64,000 nt of DNA from Sciscionella marina DSM 45152 (GCF_000379465.1 NZ_KB905387.1:191-64190); one strand, 5' to 3'; positions 1-8,625 are shown, counted from the first letter of the stretch. The notes: a model not told the origin generated them from the letters alone. Translations and numbers: made by a program.

Positions 1-482
1 ATCGATCGTCCAGCCGTCGTCGAACAGCTCGCGCAACCATTCTTCGCTGAGTCGGCCCAGATCCGGCGTGCGCGCCCCGGGGCCGGTCGGCGAAACAGAG
101 CACCGCCACCCGGCCGCCGTGACGGCAGACTCGGCGCAGGACGTCCAGGTAGCGCCGTTGCGCTGGCGCGGGCAGACAGTGCAGCAGGCCACTGTCCAAC
201 ACCGTGTCGACGACCTCGCCGCCGGCGGATTCGGTGACATCCGCTGCGTGGAAGCGCACCGCCAGCCCGCGTGCGGCTGCCTTGTGCCTGGCGCGTTCGA
301 TCGCGCTGCGTGCGAGGTCGACGCCGAGGACCTGATGGCCGCGAGCGGCGAGGCCGAGAGCCAACTCCCCAGTACCGCATCCAGCACGGTGCCGGTGCAC
401 CATCCAGCGTCGACGAGTTCACCTAGAGCCGGCTGGGGCTCCCCGAGGTCCCACGGGACCCTCCCCCTCCGGTACACTGAAG
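1..482 (-). pseudogene. Class I SAM-dependent methyltransferase remnant, frameshifted and cut at both ends
   Basis: Read leftward, the DNA encodes pieces of a small SAM methyltransferase in different frames. Around 445-400 it reads VPWDLGEPQPALGEL, the usual lead-in to the SAM site. The GCGTGELAL glycine motif follows near 375 in a second frame, then LGVDLA and an LDSGLLHCL stretch. Near position 75 the frame changes again, to PDLGRLSEEWLRELF, running off the window edge. The join at about 383 looks like a short deletion inside the glycine motif. An IS3 element abuts the 5' end at 483. Two frame breaks and lost ends mean it cannot give the family's enzyme. The frame assignments are seen directly; the family call is from motifs. 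Confidence 0.6.
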
Positions 483-1748
483 TGGACCCTGTCGGTTGGA
501 CAGGCCGCGGTGGTTTATAGGTGGGGGGCGCCGGGGTGTTATGCCGCTTGCGGTAGCGCTTTGGTTCGAGGGTAGATCTCGTTCGGGGTTTGGTGTTCGA
601 GCGCCTGGTGGCGGCGCTGGGTGTTGTAGTAGTCGAAGTAGGTTCTGAGTCCGGCGCGTGCCTGGGCACCGTCGGTGTGGGCGTGCAGGTGGACCTCCTC
701 GTATTTGACCGAGCGCCACAGGCGTTCAACGAACACGTTGTCCATCCACCGCCCCCGACTGTCCATGCTGATCTTGACGTCTGCGGCAGCGAGTACCCGG
801 GTGAATGCGTCGCTGGTGAACTGGGCGGATTCAACTGGTCGGTGTTGAAGATCTCCGGGGCGGGGTAGGTGGCCAGCGCCTCGGTCAGGGCGTCGACGCA
901 GAAACCGACATCCATCGTGTTCGACAGTCGCCACGACAGGACCTTGCGCGAGTACCAGTCCATGATCGCGACCAGGTAGCCGAAGCCGTGGGCCATCGGC
1001 AGGTAGGTCACCTCCGTGCACCAGACCTGGTTCGGCCGGTCGATGACCAGCCCGCGCAGCAGGTACGGGTAGACCTTGTGGCCCGGTGTCGGCACCGAGG
1101 TGCGCTTGTGTGGGTACAACGCGACCAGGCCCATGAGCCGCATCAGACACTGCACGTGCTTGCAGCCCACGCCGATGCCCTCGTCAGCCAGGGCGTCGAT
1201 GAGGCGCCGGCCCAGAAACGGCCGCTGCAGATCTCATCGATACGGCGCATCAGCTCGAGGTCGCGTTCACCCACCGGTCGGGGCTGGTAGTACACCGTTG
1301 ACCGGGCAACCTGAAGCAGCCGGCATTGGGCCGTGACCGGCAGCTTGCTAGCGCGGTCGATCATGGCTCGTCTCACTTCGGGTCGAAGCGTGTGAACCCG
1401 TGATCTAAAAAATCGCGCTCCATGGTCAGCTCACCGATCTTCGCGTGCAGCTCCTTGATCTTCGCCTCGCTCTCGGCCCCACCCGGCCCGGTCCCGGCCA
1501 CGAAGGCCCCCGCGGCCGAGTCGAGCAGCTGCTTCTTCCAGGCCGTGATCTGGTTCGGGTGCACGTCGAAGTGCTGCGCCAGCTAGGCCAGCATCTGATC
1601 TTCCTTCAACACCGCCAGAGCCACCTTGGCCTTGAACTCGGGCGAATGGTTCCTACACTTACCTCGCGCCATGTCGTTACTCCTCCGGCCTCACCGGCCA
1701 TTATCGAGCAACCCACCACTCAACCCACTGTCCAGAACCCCGGGTCCA
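483..1748. mobile_element. Degenerate IS3-family insertion sequence with recognisable terminal inverted repeats
   Basis: The ends are imperfect inverted repeats: TGGACCC...TTGGACAG at 483-503 and its reverse partner CTGTCCA...GGGTCCA at 1728-1748. Between them lies a leftward IS3-type orfA/orfB pair. No obvious target duplication is seen at the two borders, and unrelated gene fragments lie on either side (methyltransferase remnant on the left, DUF3732-like tail on the right). This fits either an old insertion with later deletion or a recombination between copies. Confidence 0.75.
539..1672 (-). pseudogene. IS3-family transposase (orfA/orfB), inactivated
   Basis: OrfA begins at an ATG at 1672 with the usual HSPEFKAKVALAVLKE helix-turn-helix start, but meets an in-frame TAG at 1583-1585 before continuing LAQHFDVHPNQITAWKKQLL. 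OrfB has the N-terminal part (LLQVARSTVYYQ) in one frame near 1290. The DDE core follows (MDWYSRKVLSWRL, then EIFNTDQ) in another. The C-terminal part (DNVFVERLWRSVKYEEV, YFDYYNTQRRHQALEHQTP) lies in a third. Frame breaks fall near 1200 and 838. With one nonsense codon and at least two frameshifts it is not a working transposase. Confidence 0.8.
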
Positions 1749-2013
1749 CCTCTAACCAACCCAAGTCTGGTACCGCTCCGAGGTGGACCTAAACACTGGA
1801 AAACCTGGCCGGGACACCGACCGGGAAGCGGTCAACCGCGTGTTCCGCCTGCTCTACGACGTAGTCGCTGAACTTGCCCCCGATATGCAGGTGATCGTCT
1901 GTGACCACGCGAATCTCGTCGATGACTGGTTCCAAGATTCTGTGAAACACAACTGGCGACGCGGTGAAAAGCTCATACCCCGTGAATGGATTTCCGAAGC
2001 TACCTCGTCGTAA
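1749..2013 (+). pseudogene. C-terminal remnant of a DUF3732-like (Rad50-like) protein
   Basis: Immediately inside the IS border an open frame reads [15 protein letters not shown] and continues through [29 protein letters not shown] to a stop at 2013. The PTQV(W/Y) and VIVCDHA strings resemble the C-terminal signature of DUF3732 proteins, Rad50-like ATPase parts of phage-defence-like multi-gene systems. The head of the gene, with the ATP-binding loop, is missing, so this is a tail left by the IS3 insertion. The family call is from memory of the motif and is moderate; a profile search of the 87-codon tail would settle it. Confidence 0.45.
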
Positions 2014-2023
2014 ACGGTTGGTG

Positions 2024-2353
2024 CTACCGGTACTTCAACGGGAGCGCCAGTAGGCAGAGGCCGATCAGAACGAGAAACGCGACGCCCGCGGTGCCGAACA
2101 TGGCTTGTCGGTGTGTCTTCGCCTTACGAAGCATGACGGCGAGGGCGATCGAGGCGGCACCGCAACCGCCCGGTGCTAGCCAGAGCCAGGTCGGGGCAGG
2201 GAAGGCCAGCGCGATCGAGGCGGCGAGGATGAGGCCGCCGAATGTAGCGGCTTGCCAGCGGCCACTACGGGCGCGTTCGAGGTCCTCCTTTGAGACGCGG
2301 GGCTGGCCGCTGTACATGAACTGGTTTTCATCACTGGGATCTTGGTTGCTCAT
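2024..2353 (-). CDS. Small two-helix membrane protein, unknown function
   Basis: This 109-residue protein has a hydrophilic N-terminus (about residues 1-33, with ERARSGRW just before the membrane part). Two or three hydrophobic segments follow: about 35-53, 57-73 and 84-105. It ends in KYR. I do not recognise a family. Its start ATG overlaps the stop of the upstream 134-residue gene (ATGA at 2350-2353), so the two are probably translated together as the last genes of the ESX-associated operon. A role as membrane partner or immunity protein to the upstream WXG100-type gene is possible but is only inferred from order. Confidence 0.6.
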   Translation of the reverse strand: MSNQDPSDENQFMYSGQPRVSKEDLERARSGRWQAATFGGLILAASIALAFPAPTWLWLAPGGCGAASIALAVMLRKAKTHRQAMFGTAGVAFLVLIGLCLLALPLKYR

Positions 2354-2754
2354 AGTTGGTTGTGTTTCCCGTCGAGCCAGTTGATGCTGGAAAAGTCTTC
2401 GTCGTCATCGAACCGGACCTGTCGCGCAGGGTGCGGTGTGGGTTCGGGTGCTGGTTCGGCGTTCAGCCGATCGAGCCAGGCGTCGGGATCACGGTCGAGG
2501 AGCTCTTGTTCCTCGGCAGGTATCGCTTGTTGTAGGGCGGGAACACGATCCATGTCCGCGGTGAGCACATTGTCGTATAGATGCCGGGTGATGATCTGCC
2601 GCGGCGTAACTCGTCCGGCCAGTAGCTCGCGGGCCATCTCCGCGGTCTCGGGATGGTGATGGTCAGCCAGTTTTTCAAGCATCTTCTGCCGGTACTTGGC
2701 CAGACGAGGATCAACGAAGGGACCATTGCCGTCATCCGGAATCGAGCTGGTCAT
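2350..2754 (-). CDS. Hypothetical acidic/hydrophilic protein of ESX-associated operon
   Basis: This 134-residue protein has no membrane segment or signal peptide. The N-terminal half is charged and helical-looking (RLAKYRQKMLEKLADHHHPET, an amphipathic stretch). The C-terminal third is rich in Pro and Asp, with a DDDEDF run near residue 118. I do not recognise the family. It lies one base downstream of the stop of the broken WXG100 gene and overlaps the following membrane-protein gene by four bases, so it is a member of the same leftward transcription unit. Confidence 0.6.
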   Translation of the reverse strand: MTSSIPDDGNGPFVDPRLAKYRQKMLEKLADHHHPETAEMARELLAGRVTPRQIITRHLYDNVLTADMDRVPALQQAIPAEEQELLDRDPDAWLDRLNAEPAPEPTPHPARQVRFDDDEDFSSINWLDGKHNQL

Positions 2755-2755
2755 C

Positions 2756-3270
2756 TTATTTCACCCCCGGATTGTGGTAGGGCTGTGGGAGAGGTTTCGC
2801 GTTGAACAGGCCACTGGAGATGTATCCATCGATGTTGTCCGCCGCGATACGCACGATGCTCTGTGTTTTCGACTGCAACGAGGTCAGCTCGCCCCAGGCC
2901 TTGATGACGTTGCGGATTTCCAGGGTGATCGCGCCACCGGCAGCGAGCGGACCGATGAAGGTCTCGGCGGTGGCGCCTCCCACGGCTGCTTCGACGCCGA
3001 TCCAGAACACCGTGTCGAAGATCGTGGTGATGGTCCCCTGGACCTCTTTTGCATAGGCCGAAACGCCCACGCGGCATCATGGTACTGCTTGCTGAGTCCG
3101 CGTAACGCCTGTTCGTAGTCGTGGAATGTGTTGCCCAGTCCGTCGAAGTATTGATAGGCGGAGTTGGCGGCGTTCCCGGTCCAACTCGAAGTCATGTTCA
3201 GCGCGTTCGATTGAATGTCGGTTCCCATCGCCGCACAGCATCCAGCGACGGCATCGAGAGCCTCGCTCAT
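2756..3270 (-). pseudogene. WXG100-like ESX substrate, frameshifted (possible toxin-like C-terminus)
   Basis: From an ATG at 3270 the frame reads MSEALDAVAGCCAAMG and contains the helix-turn-helix core with SSWTGNAANSAYQYFDGLG, a WXG motif typical of ESX-secreted proteins. At about 3071-3079 the homologous reading jumps to another frame (VGVSAYAKEVQGTI). That frame continues with a hydrophobic Ala/Gly-rich segment (VEAAVGGATAETFIGPLAAG) and ends at 2756. Joined, the protein would be about 171 residues. The ATG overlaps the stop of the upstream gene (ATGA). A single-base deletion in this lineage, a sequencing error and programmed slippage all fit; no slippery heptamer is evident. Confidence 0.6.
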
Positions 3271-3845
3271 CTTCGCGATCGATTTCCATCCCCGACGAGC
3301 GCTTTGGTGGCTTCGGCGGCTGGGTTGAAACCGAACGCGAGGTCGAGGCCTTTCTGGATCATCGTTCCCGGGCTCAGGTATCCGCTGATGGTGTTGATGA
3401 CCTCGAATGGATCTTCGAAGTCTTGAGGCTCGCCCGGTGGTTTGAGTTTCCCGGCGGCGTCCTCTTTCGCCATGATCGGCCCGGCCTGGTTGCTGCCCTG
3501 AAGCCAGGGCATACCGCGTTGTGGGGGCGCAGGCGCGCTGGGATAGGTTGCATCGAGTTTCGCTGCTTGTTCGCGCTCGGTGCGCTCGTACATCGTGGTG
3601 GTCTGCCGCATCGCGTCGGAGCAGTCTTCCAGCAAGCTCGACATCCGTTGCCCGGCATCACGCACTTGTGCGCTGGTTTGCTCGGCTTTTGGATCGATCT
3701 CACCGAAGAGGCCGCTGGCGCTGCCGGCTGCCGGGCCGTTGAGGTTCGTGGCGACGTATTTGTCGATGGAACCGGCAGTCTCGTGTGCTTGCTTGAGCAG
3801 GTTCGTGTACAGCTGCAAGGCCGTCGTGTTGACTTCGAATCCCAA
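3267..3845 (-). CDS. ESX/WXG100-superfamily secretion-associated protein
   Basis: The 192-residue frame has N-terminal helices (VNTTALQLYTNLLKQAHETA, then a long Ala/Gln-rich helix through MRQTTTMYERTEREQAAKL) like the N-terminal domain of ESX-secreted or ESX-associated proteins. A Pro-rich linker and a C-terminal part follow. The open frame reaches far upstream, but upstream codons overlap the lipoprotein gene, so I place the start at TTG 3845, preceded by AAAGGGGGAGAG 18 bases after that gene's stop. It is followed with ATGA overlap by the WXG100-type gene. Substrate and partner are unknown. Confidence 0.6.
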   Translation of the reverse strand: MGFEVNTTALQLYTNLLKQAHETAGSIDKYVATNLNGPAAGSASGLFGEIDPKAEQTSAQVRDAGQRMSSLLEDCSDAMRQTTTMYERTEREQAAKLDATYPSAPAPPQRGMPWLQGSNQAGPIMAKEDAAGKLKPPGEPQDFEDPFEVINTISGYLSPGTMIQKGLDLAFGFNPAAEATKALVGDGNRSRR

Positions 3846-3862
3846 CTCTCCCCCTTTGGTTC

Positions 3863-4387
3863 CTACTTGCCCCGTATAAGCCGAGAAATCACAACTCTTG
3901 CAAGCGATGTCGCGGTGTCGCAAGCCTTGGTCGTATCGCCTGGCATTCCGGTAAAAACGCCCAACTCCACACGTGAGGTCTGCCCGACCCTGATTGCGGC
4001 CACGCAGGAGCTGGATTGACTGACCAGCTGTCCTGGTTTCCCGGCAACCTGCAGTGGCCGCACCGAATCGTAGGTCTTCGGTAGCCGATGGTCGTTCGGG
4101 TCCACCAGATCGCCCACTCCCGGGCCTTCCACCAGCGATTCCGTCACATGAAACCCGTCGCCGCGGTACCGGCACGCCCGCGCGCCAAGAGCGTCCTTCC
4201 GCTCTCCAGCTCCTACACCAAACTGTTTCACCTCGGCCGCGGTCAACGAACACGGATCGGCGCCAGCCAGGACCGTGCTCGGCGTCGACGTGGTCGCTGG
4301 TACTGGCATATCGGAATCGGAACATCCCGCTGTAAATCCGGCAACGAGTGCCGCGATCCCAACGCCGACTGCTACACGCCTTCGCAT
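3863..4387 (-). CDS. DUF3558-family lipoprotein
   Basis: This 174-residue protein has a classic lipoprotein signal: MRRRVAVGVGIAALVAGF followed by the lipobox TAGC (Cys22), then a Thr/Ser/Pro spacer. The mature part has DPCSLLTAAE-like (DPCSLTAAEVKQFG) and ACRYRGDG motifs, matching the DUF3558 domain common in mycolata and Pseudonocardiaceae, often beside WXG100/EspG genes. It is predicted to be anchored on the outer face of the cytoplasmic membrane. Four bases separate it from the EspG-like gene upstream. The domain's biochemical role is not known. Confidence 0.8.
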   Translation of the reverse strand: MRRRVAVGVGIAALVAGFTAGCSDSDMPVPATTSTPSTVLAGADPCSLTAAEVKQFGVGAGERKDALGARACRYRGDGFHVTESLVEGPGVGDLVDPNDHRLPKTYDSVRPLQVAGKPGQLVSQSSSCVAAIRVGQTSRVELGVFTGMPGDTTKACDTATSLARVVISRLIRGK

Positions 4388-4391
4388 CGAA

Positions 4392-5192
4392 TTAGCCTCT
4401 CATACGGTCGGCGGGAGCAATGGGGTGTAGTGAGGTCGCCTGTTCACAAAGCACATCGAGTTGTTCGGCGAAGGCGTCGCTGGTGGCGGGGAGGCAGAAC
4501 AGGTAGCGGTCACCGTGGTGGTTGGTGTGCAGGGTGTTGAACCAAGTCCCTTGGCGTCCGGTAACCACGCCGAGTGCGGTTGGTGATTCGTGGACGCGTC
4601 CGCCGCGATCGCGGGTTTGGACGAACACTTCGCCGCCACCGTCGTGATCGGTGATCAGGGCGTGGATCAGGTTGAGGTCGTCGTCGGCGCGGGTGTAGTT
4701 GTTGTCCACGAAAATGTCACTGACCGCGGGCTCGGGCACCGGTTTGTCCAGCGGGTACCAGATCGGGGCGAACTCGGCTGGTTCTCCGAGGGGGAGCTCG
4801 GCATCCAGCGCCTTGACCAGCCCGTCGGTATTGATCTGGCGGATATAGACCCCACCTTTGGCGTATGCGGCGAGCACAGCCTCGGGGCCACGCCGGGCAG
4901 CGATGGCGTTCCACTGTTCGTCTCCTGCGGCGAACCATCCGAAGTATGCCAGCTCGGGCTGGCACAGCGCCTCGAACGTAACCGCGACATCCCGGTCGAG
5001 ACGACCGTTGGGTTCCAGCAACCCGGCCTTGTCCAGAGTCTCCAGCGAGGCGCGGGTGGCTGCGCGGTCCTCGCTGCTGTCGCGCCATACCGGTGTGCCG
5101 CGCAGCACGCGTGGCAATTCACCGATACCGAAGTGCGTGAGCGCGCGTTCGAGGTCGGCGCCCACGCACAACAGTTCCCCCTTGGGAAGCAC
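4392..5192 (-). CDS. EspG-family ESX secretion-associated chaperone-like protein
   Basis: The 266-residue protein matches the EspG layout. The N-terminal region has HFGIGELPRVL, the middle of the protein WRDSSEDRAATRASLETLDKAGLL and FEALCQPELAYFGWF. The C-terminal half is rich in beta strands. EspG proteins bind PE/PPE- or WXG100-type substrates in the cytoplasm and guide them to the ESX machine. The GTG start at 5192 is preceded by GAAGGA at an 8-base spacing and sits just after the stop of a small upstream frame. It heads the run of lipoprotein and WXG100 genes; no ESX ATPase or membrane core genes are in the window, so the secretion machine must be elsewhere. Confidence 0.75.
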   Translation of the reverse strand: MLPKGELLCVGADLERALTHFGIGELPRVLRGTPVWRDSSEDRAATRASLETLDKAGLLEPNGRLDRDVAVTFEALCQPELAYFGWFAAGDEQWNAIAARRGPEAVLAAYAKGGVYIRQINTDGLVKALDAELPLGEPAEFAPIWYPLDKPVPEPAVSDIFVDNNYTRADDDLNLIHALITDHDGGGEVFVQTRDRGGRVHESPTALGVVTGRQGTWFNTLHTNHHGDRYLFCLPATSDAFAEQLDVLCEQATSLHPIAPADRMRG

Positions 5193-5194
5193 CG

Positions 5195-5359
5195 CTATGA
5201 TCCTTCGTCTGTTTTCGGGGGTGTCTCGACTTCACCGATGACCGGCGGCGGGGTCCTCGGAAGGTCCCCGACGATCTCGTTACCGTTCTCCCTGCTGACC
5301 AGGTAAGACTTCTGCTCGTGCTCCTTGTCGTCCTGCTTCCCACGGCCAGTACCGGTCAT
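5195..5359 (-). CDS. Short hydrophilic ORF upstream of espG-like gene
   Basis: A 54-codon frame starts at ATG 5359, runs through MTGTGRGKQDDKEHEQKSYL and ends ETPPKTDEGS at 5195, two bases before the EspG-like GTG. Its ATG overlaps the stop of the next ORF upstream (ATGA). It is very hydrophilic and Pro-rich at the end. I do not recognise it. The tight spacing on both sides argues for real translation; the lack of a strong ribosome site argues against. Confidence 0.35.
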   Translation of the reverse strand: MTGTGRGKQDDKEHEQKSYLVSRENGNEIVGDLPRTPPPVIGEVETPPKTDEGS

Positions 5360-5637
5360 CGGCGTTCCGCTCGCGCCAGGACGCCCCGCTGTTTCGGCCG
5401 GTTTAGGAGCTCGCGGGCGCCGCTATAGTATTTGCACGCAACTGCGCGCAGCCCTGTGTGCTGCACGTTTAGGTTCGCATCCTGTTGGGCAGACAGCAGC
5501 GCAAGGACCTTGCGGTGTCTTGTCGAGCTGCGGAGAAGCCCGTAACTCTTTGGGGCGTTCGGCCCAGCCGATGCGCAAATCGTACGCAGCGTCACCTTGA
5601 AGAGGGCGTGTTTCGGCCTGGACAGGTCAGTTGTCAT
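5356..5637 (-). CDS. Hypothetical 93-residue protein, uncertain
   Basis: The frame begins at ATG 5637 (MTTDLSRPKHALFKVTL) and ends in RGVLARAERR, its stop overlapping the next ATG. It is basic and has no membrane segment or motif I recognise. Codon third positions are less GC-rich than in the EspG gene, and the ribosome site (GCAAG) is weak, so it may be a chance frame or decayed gene between the ESX operon and the IS5 element. Confidence 0.3.
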   Translation of the reverse strand: MTTDLSRPKHALFKVTLRTICASAGPNAPKSYGLLRSSTRHRKVLALLSAQQDANLNVQHTGLRAVACKYYSGARELLNRPKQRGVLARAERR

Positions 5638-5756
5638 CTTGCGGCGTTGTCATCACCATAATTGCGGCTCTGCTGATCCCGGGTGCGGGCGCACCGCAGG
5701 GACCCCGCCGACCTGGTTCCCGCCCGCAGCGAGCGAGGATTCCCAGACGCACTCTG

Positions 5757-6766
5757 AGAGCCCGTTGCTGAACCTATTTGGTGAGGCGTCGGCTGGTGAT
5801 GCGGATCATGTTCTAGTGGACCATTGCTTCGTGATGTTCGGGTAGGTGTTCGTGGTCGCGGGCGTATCGTCGGTGGCGGGTGATCCAGCTCAGCGTCCGT
5901 TCCACCACCCGTTGTTTGGGTAGGACCTGGAATCCGTTGACGTCGTCGGATCGTTTGACGATGGCCACCGTGATCCGCGCTGTGGTCTTGGCCCAGTCCA
6001 GCAGCTTGCCCGCGTAGCCGCCATCGGCCCAGACCAAGCGCATACGTCGACACGAGGCGGCCAACATGGCCAGCAGGGGCCGAGCACCGTCGCGGTCCTG
6101 CACCGATGCGGCGGTGACTATCACGCACAACAGCAGTCCCACTGTGTCCACGGCGATGTGGCGTTTGCGGCCGTTGATCTTCTTGCCCGCGTCGTAGCCG
6201 CGACTGGGACACGCGACGGTCTCGGCGGCTTTCACCGACTGGGAGTCGATGATCGCTGCTGTGGGCTCGGCCGTGCGGCCCTCGCGTCATCGCACCCGGT
6301 CTCGCAACTCGTCGAGTACCTGCTGGGTGACGCCCGCGGCTTCCCAGGCGGCGAAGTAGTTGTAGACCGTGGACCACGGCGGGAAATCCGTTGGCAGTGC
6401 TCGCCATTTGATGCCGTTGTCAACCAGGTAGAAGATCGCGTCCACGACCGCCCGGCGGCAGTGTGTCTCCCGTCGACCGCCCTTACCCGCCAGCCACGGC
6501 GGATCAGGCAGCAGCGGATCGATGACCGCCCACTGCGCATCGGTTGTGTCCGACGGGTACCGGCGAGCACGACCCGCATCGGACACCTGATGGAACAGGG
6601 CCAAACGACAACACGCACTGCCCAGCCCGACCCCACCGGACGCGGTACGCCACGATAACAATAGAACTCCTGGTAGAACGGCGCTTCAGCACCGCTCGAC
6701 CTACCAGGAGCTCCCTCACCATCAACAACGACACGCCCACCCAGGACCAGTTCAGAAACGGCCCCT
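5757..6766. mobile_element. IS5-family insertion sequence with imperfect terminal repeats
   Basis: The left end, AGAGCCCGTTGCTGAAC at 5757-5773, pairs with the reverse complement of the right end (GTTCAGAAACGGCCCCT, 6750-6766), 14 of 17 bases matching. It carries one leftward transposase gene with a premature stop. It lies at the left border of the biosynthetic cluster, 192 bases from the first methyltransferase gene. No certain target duplication is seen. Confidence 0.75.
5813..6586 (-). pseudogene. IS5-family transposase with in-frame stop
   Basis: From GTG 6586 the frame reads VSDAGRARRYPSDTTDAQW, the usual start of this IS5 subgroup. The DUF4096-like N-terminal domain (GIKWRALPTDFPPWSTVYNYF) follows, then an in-frame TGA at 6284-6286 and, in the same frame, the DDE catalytic part (AAIIDSQSVKAAETVAC, KKINGRKRHIAVDTVGLLL, VWADGGYAGKL, VVERTLSWITRHRRYARDHE). 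A single nonsense change therefore separates the two halves; the C-terminal half alone lacks the N-terminal DNA-binding part. Confidence 0.8.
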
Positions 6767-6958
6767 AAGGCCACGCCGCGGTGCGACGATATGGACCTGG
6801 TAGCCCTGGGGGCTAGGAGGGCGGGGGTCTATCGCGGTGTAGGCAGCTGGCTGAATTGGGCACCCGGGCGTTGCTGGTCGAGCGGGACCGGCGGCCCACC
6901 GGGCACGCGGATCGGGGTTCTGATCGCTACCGGCCAAACACCATGGGAGTACGGTTTG

Positions 6959-7981
6959 TTAGGCCCGTTCTGCGGTGAACACGGTGTGCATGGCCTTTTC
7001 ATTGGTGTACACACGGAAATCGGTGAAGCCTGCCTTGTCGAGCATCCGTTCGTAGGTCTCAATCGAATGGGTCTCTCCGGTAACCGTCATCGTGAGCATG
7101 ATTACCGAGAACAGGTATGAACCCGGATTGGTCTTGGGTGTGTCGTCCCTCGTGCGAGTATGTCCGGAAATAGCAATGCGCCCACCAGGACGAACTGCCT
7201 CCGCCACGCGCTGTAGGAGTTTGATCGCCTCGTGCTCGGCGAAATGATGCAGGACGTTGGTCACCATGGCGATGTCGTACGGGCCGCCAAGGGCCACCTC
7301 GAACATGTCGCCGGCAAGTGGTGTCCACCTGTCGAGTAGGCCGAGGTGTTCGGCGTTCTGCTTCGTGTACTTGAGTACATGCGGCCAGTCGAGACCGGTG
7401 ATACGAGCCTTTGGCTCGCGTTGAGCGAAGAAGAATCCGTAGGATCCGTGACTGCAAGCGACGTCCAGGACCCGTGCCGAATCTTGCTTCACGGCCCAGG
7501 GAACCAGTTCCTCGGCCATCAATGTGGCAGCGCCATTTTGGAACCAGTTCATGTGCGCGGCAAAATCTTCCCAATAGGAGAAGTCCGGACTCAGTGCATT
7601 TTCGTTCATAACGGTTCCACCGTTGCGGACCGCCTCAGCCAGTCGCCACTGCGCCTCCCATTCCCATCGGCTGACACCGATCTTCATCGCCGAACCGAAA
7701 TACTGTTCCCCGCTGCTCACCAGGTAGCGTTCGCCGCCCTCCGGGAGCAGGAAACCACCGCTGTTGGACTCAAGAAGATCTATGGCGACCAGAGCATCCA
7801 GCAGGATACGTGTGCCGCGCGGATCGGCATCGATTTCGACGGCAATCTGCGATGGGCTGTTGGCGCCCCGATGGATGGCGTCGAAAACCCCCATGTCGAA
7901 TGCGGTGCGCAGGAGGCTGGTCTGTACATATCCCCGCATAATGCCATGTAGAGACTTGGACGTCACCGTCGATGCAGTCAT
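6959..7981 (-). CDS. SAM-dependent O-methyltransferase (dimerisation + Methyltransf_2)
   Basis: This 340-residue protein has the winged-helix dimerisation domain of small-molecule O-methyltransferases (about 10-95: HGIMRGYVQTSLLRTAFDMG) and a Rossmann SAM domain. In the SAM domain VLDVACSHGSYGFFFAQ (about 174) binds SAM, with ITGLDWPHVL and ALGGPYDIAMVTNVLHHF (about 232) further on. The SAM loop has Ala-Cys-Ser in place of the usual Gly-Gly-Gly. It probably methylates a hydroxyl of the aromatic polyketide or its sugar. It is the first gene inside the cluster's left edge and diverges from the SnoaL-like gene across a 197-base promoter region. Confidence 0.8.
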   Translation of the reverse strand: MTASTVTSKSLHGIMRGYVQTSLLRTAFDMGVFDAIHRGANSPSQIAVEIDADPRGTRILLDALVAIDLLESNSGGFLLPEGGERYLVSSGEQYFGSAMKIGVSRWEWEAQWRLAEAVRNGGTVMNENALSPDFSYWEDFAAHMNWFQNGAATLMAEELVPWAVKQDSARVLDVACSHGSYGFFFAQREPKARITGLDWPHVLKYTKQNAEHLGLLDRWTPLAGDMFEVALGGPYDIAMVTNVLHHFAEHEAIKLLQRVAEAVRPGGRIAISGHTRTRDDTPKTNPGSYLFSVIMLTMTVTGETHSIETYERMLDKAGFTDFRVYTNEKAMHTVFTAERA

Positions 7982-8178
7982 CAGTTTTCCTTAACGATGA
8001 AGAGGAGATTTCGCGGTAACGATGGGGCATCTCGTTCGAGAAGGAATCCAAGCTCGATGGAGCCCGGCACACTTCGAACCCTTGGTTGCGACTAGGGCAG
8101 GGAGATCAGAACTGGATCGACCCTCGAACACCGTGCCACATGCTGACCTCGCTCGCACTTTCGTGAACGGAGGACGAA
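7982..8178. promoter_or_regulatory. Divergent promoter region between O-methyltransferase and SnoaL-like gene
   Basis: The 197 bases separate two divergent starts and must hold promoters for both. The rightward gene has a strong ribosome site (GGAGGA, 8169-8174, five bases before ATG 8179). No clear palindrome or consensus -35/-10 pair stands out. Confidence 0.4.
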
Positions 8179-8625
8179 ATGGCCGCACAAGCGGATTCGC
8201 CGGAGCTGTCGGACAGCGAACTGCTGTACCTTCGCGTTCAGTCCTTTTATGCGTGGCAAATGCAGTTACTCGATTCGGGAAAGGTCGAGGACTGGGCGGA
8301 CACCTTCACTGAGGACGGTGTGTTCGATGCGGCCGGGCTCCCGAAGCCGGTCTCCGGCCGCGAGCGTATCCGTGAAGGGGCCCGGCGGGCGGCCGAGGAT
8401 CGGGTGAACAGCGGAGTAACGCATCGGCATTGGCTCGGCATGCTCACTCTCGAACGGCGAGCTGATGACGCGGTGTTCGCACGAAGCTACGCGTTGGTCA
8501 TCGAAACTCTTCGAGGTGGGATACCGACATTGCACCGCAGTACGGTCTGTGAAGACGTGCTGGTGTCGAATGGAAGCGGGTGGCTCATTCAGAAACGTCT
8601 TGTCAGCCGCGATGACCTGGACTGA
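8179..8625 (+). CDS. SnoaL-like / NTF2-fold protein (cyclase or hydroxylase type)
   Basis: The 148-residue protein has the SnoaL_4-type NTF2 fold: an N-terminal helix (FYAWQMQLLDSGKVEDWADTF), FTEDGVFDA, a central helix with SGRERIREGARRA, then THRHWLGML and strands RSTVCEDVLV and GWLIQKRLVSRDD. Members cyclise or oxidise aromatic polyketides or act on related hydrophobic substrates. GGAGGA precedes the ATG. Codon 30 is a rare TTA. Its last 23 bases overlap the end of the convergent regulator gene. The exact reaction cannot be read from sequence. Confidence 0.7.
   Translation: MAAQADSPELSDSELLYLRVQSFYAWQMQLLDSGKVEDWADTFTEDGVFDAAGLPKPVSGRERIREGARRAAEDRVNSGVTHRHWLGMLTLERRADDAVFARSYALVIETLRGGIPTLHRSTVCEDVLVSNGSGWLIQKRLVSRDDLD

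Noticed and set aside
483-1748. Target-site duplication of the IS3 element
   Set aside because: The bases outside the two terminal repeats do not match, so no duplication can be claimed.
5119-5343. A 74-codon leftward ORF at the start of the EspG-like gene
   Set aside because: Arg/Ser/Thr-rich shadow of the small 5195-5359 frame and the EspG-like gene.
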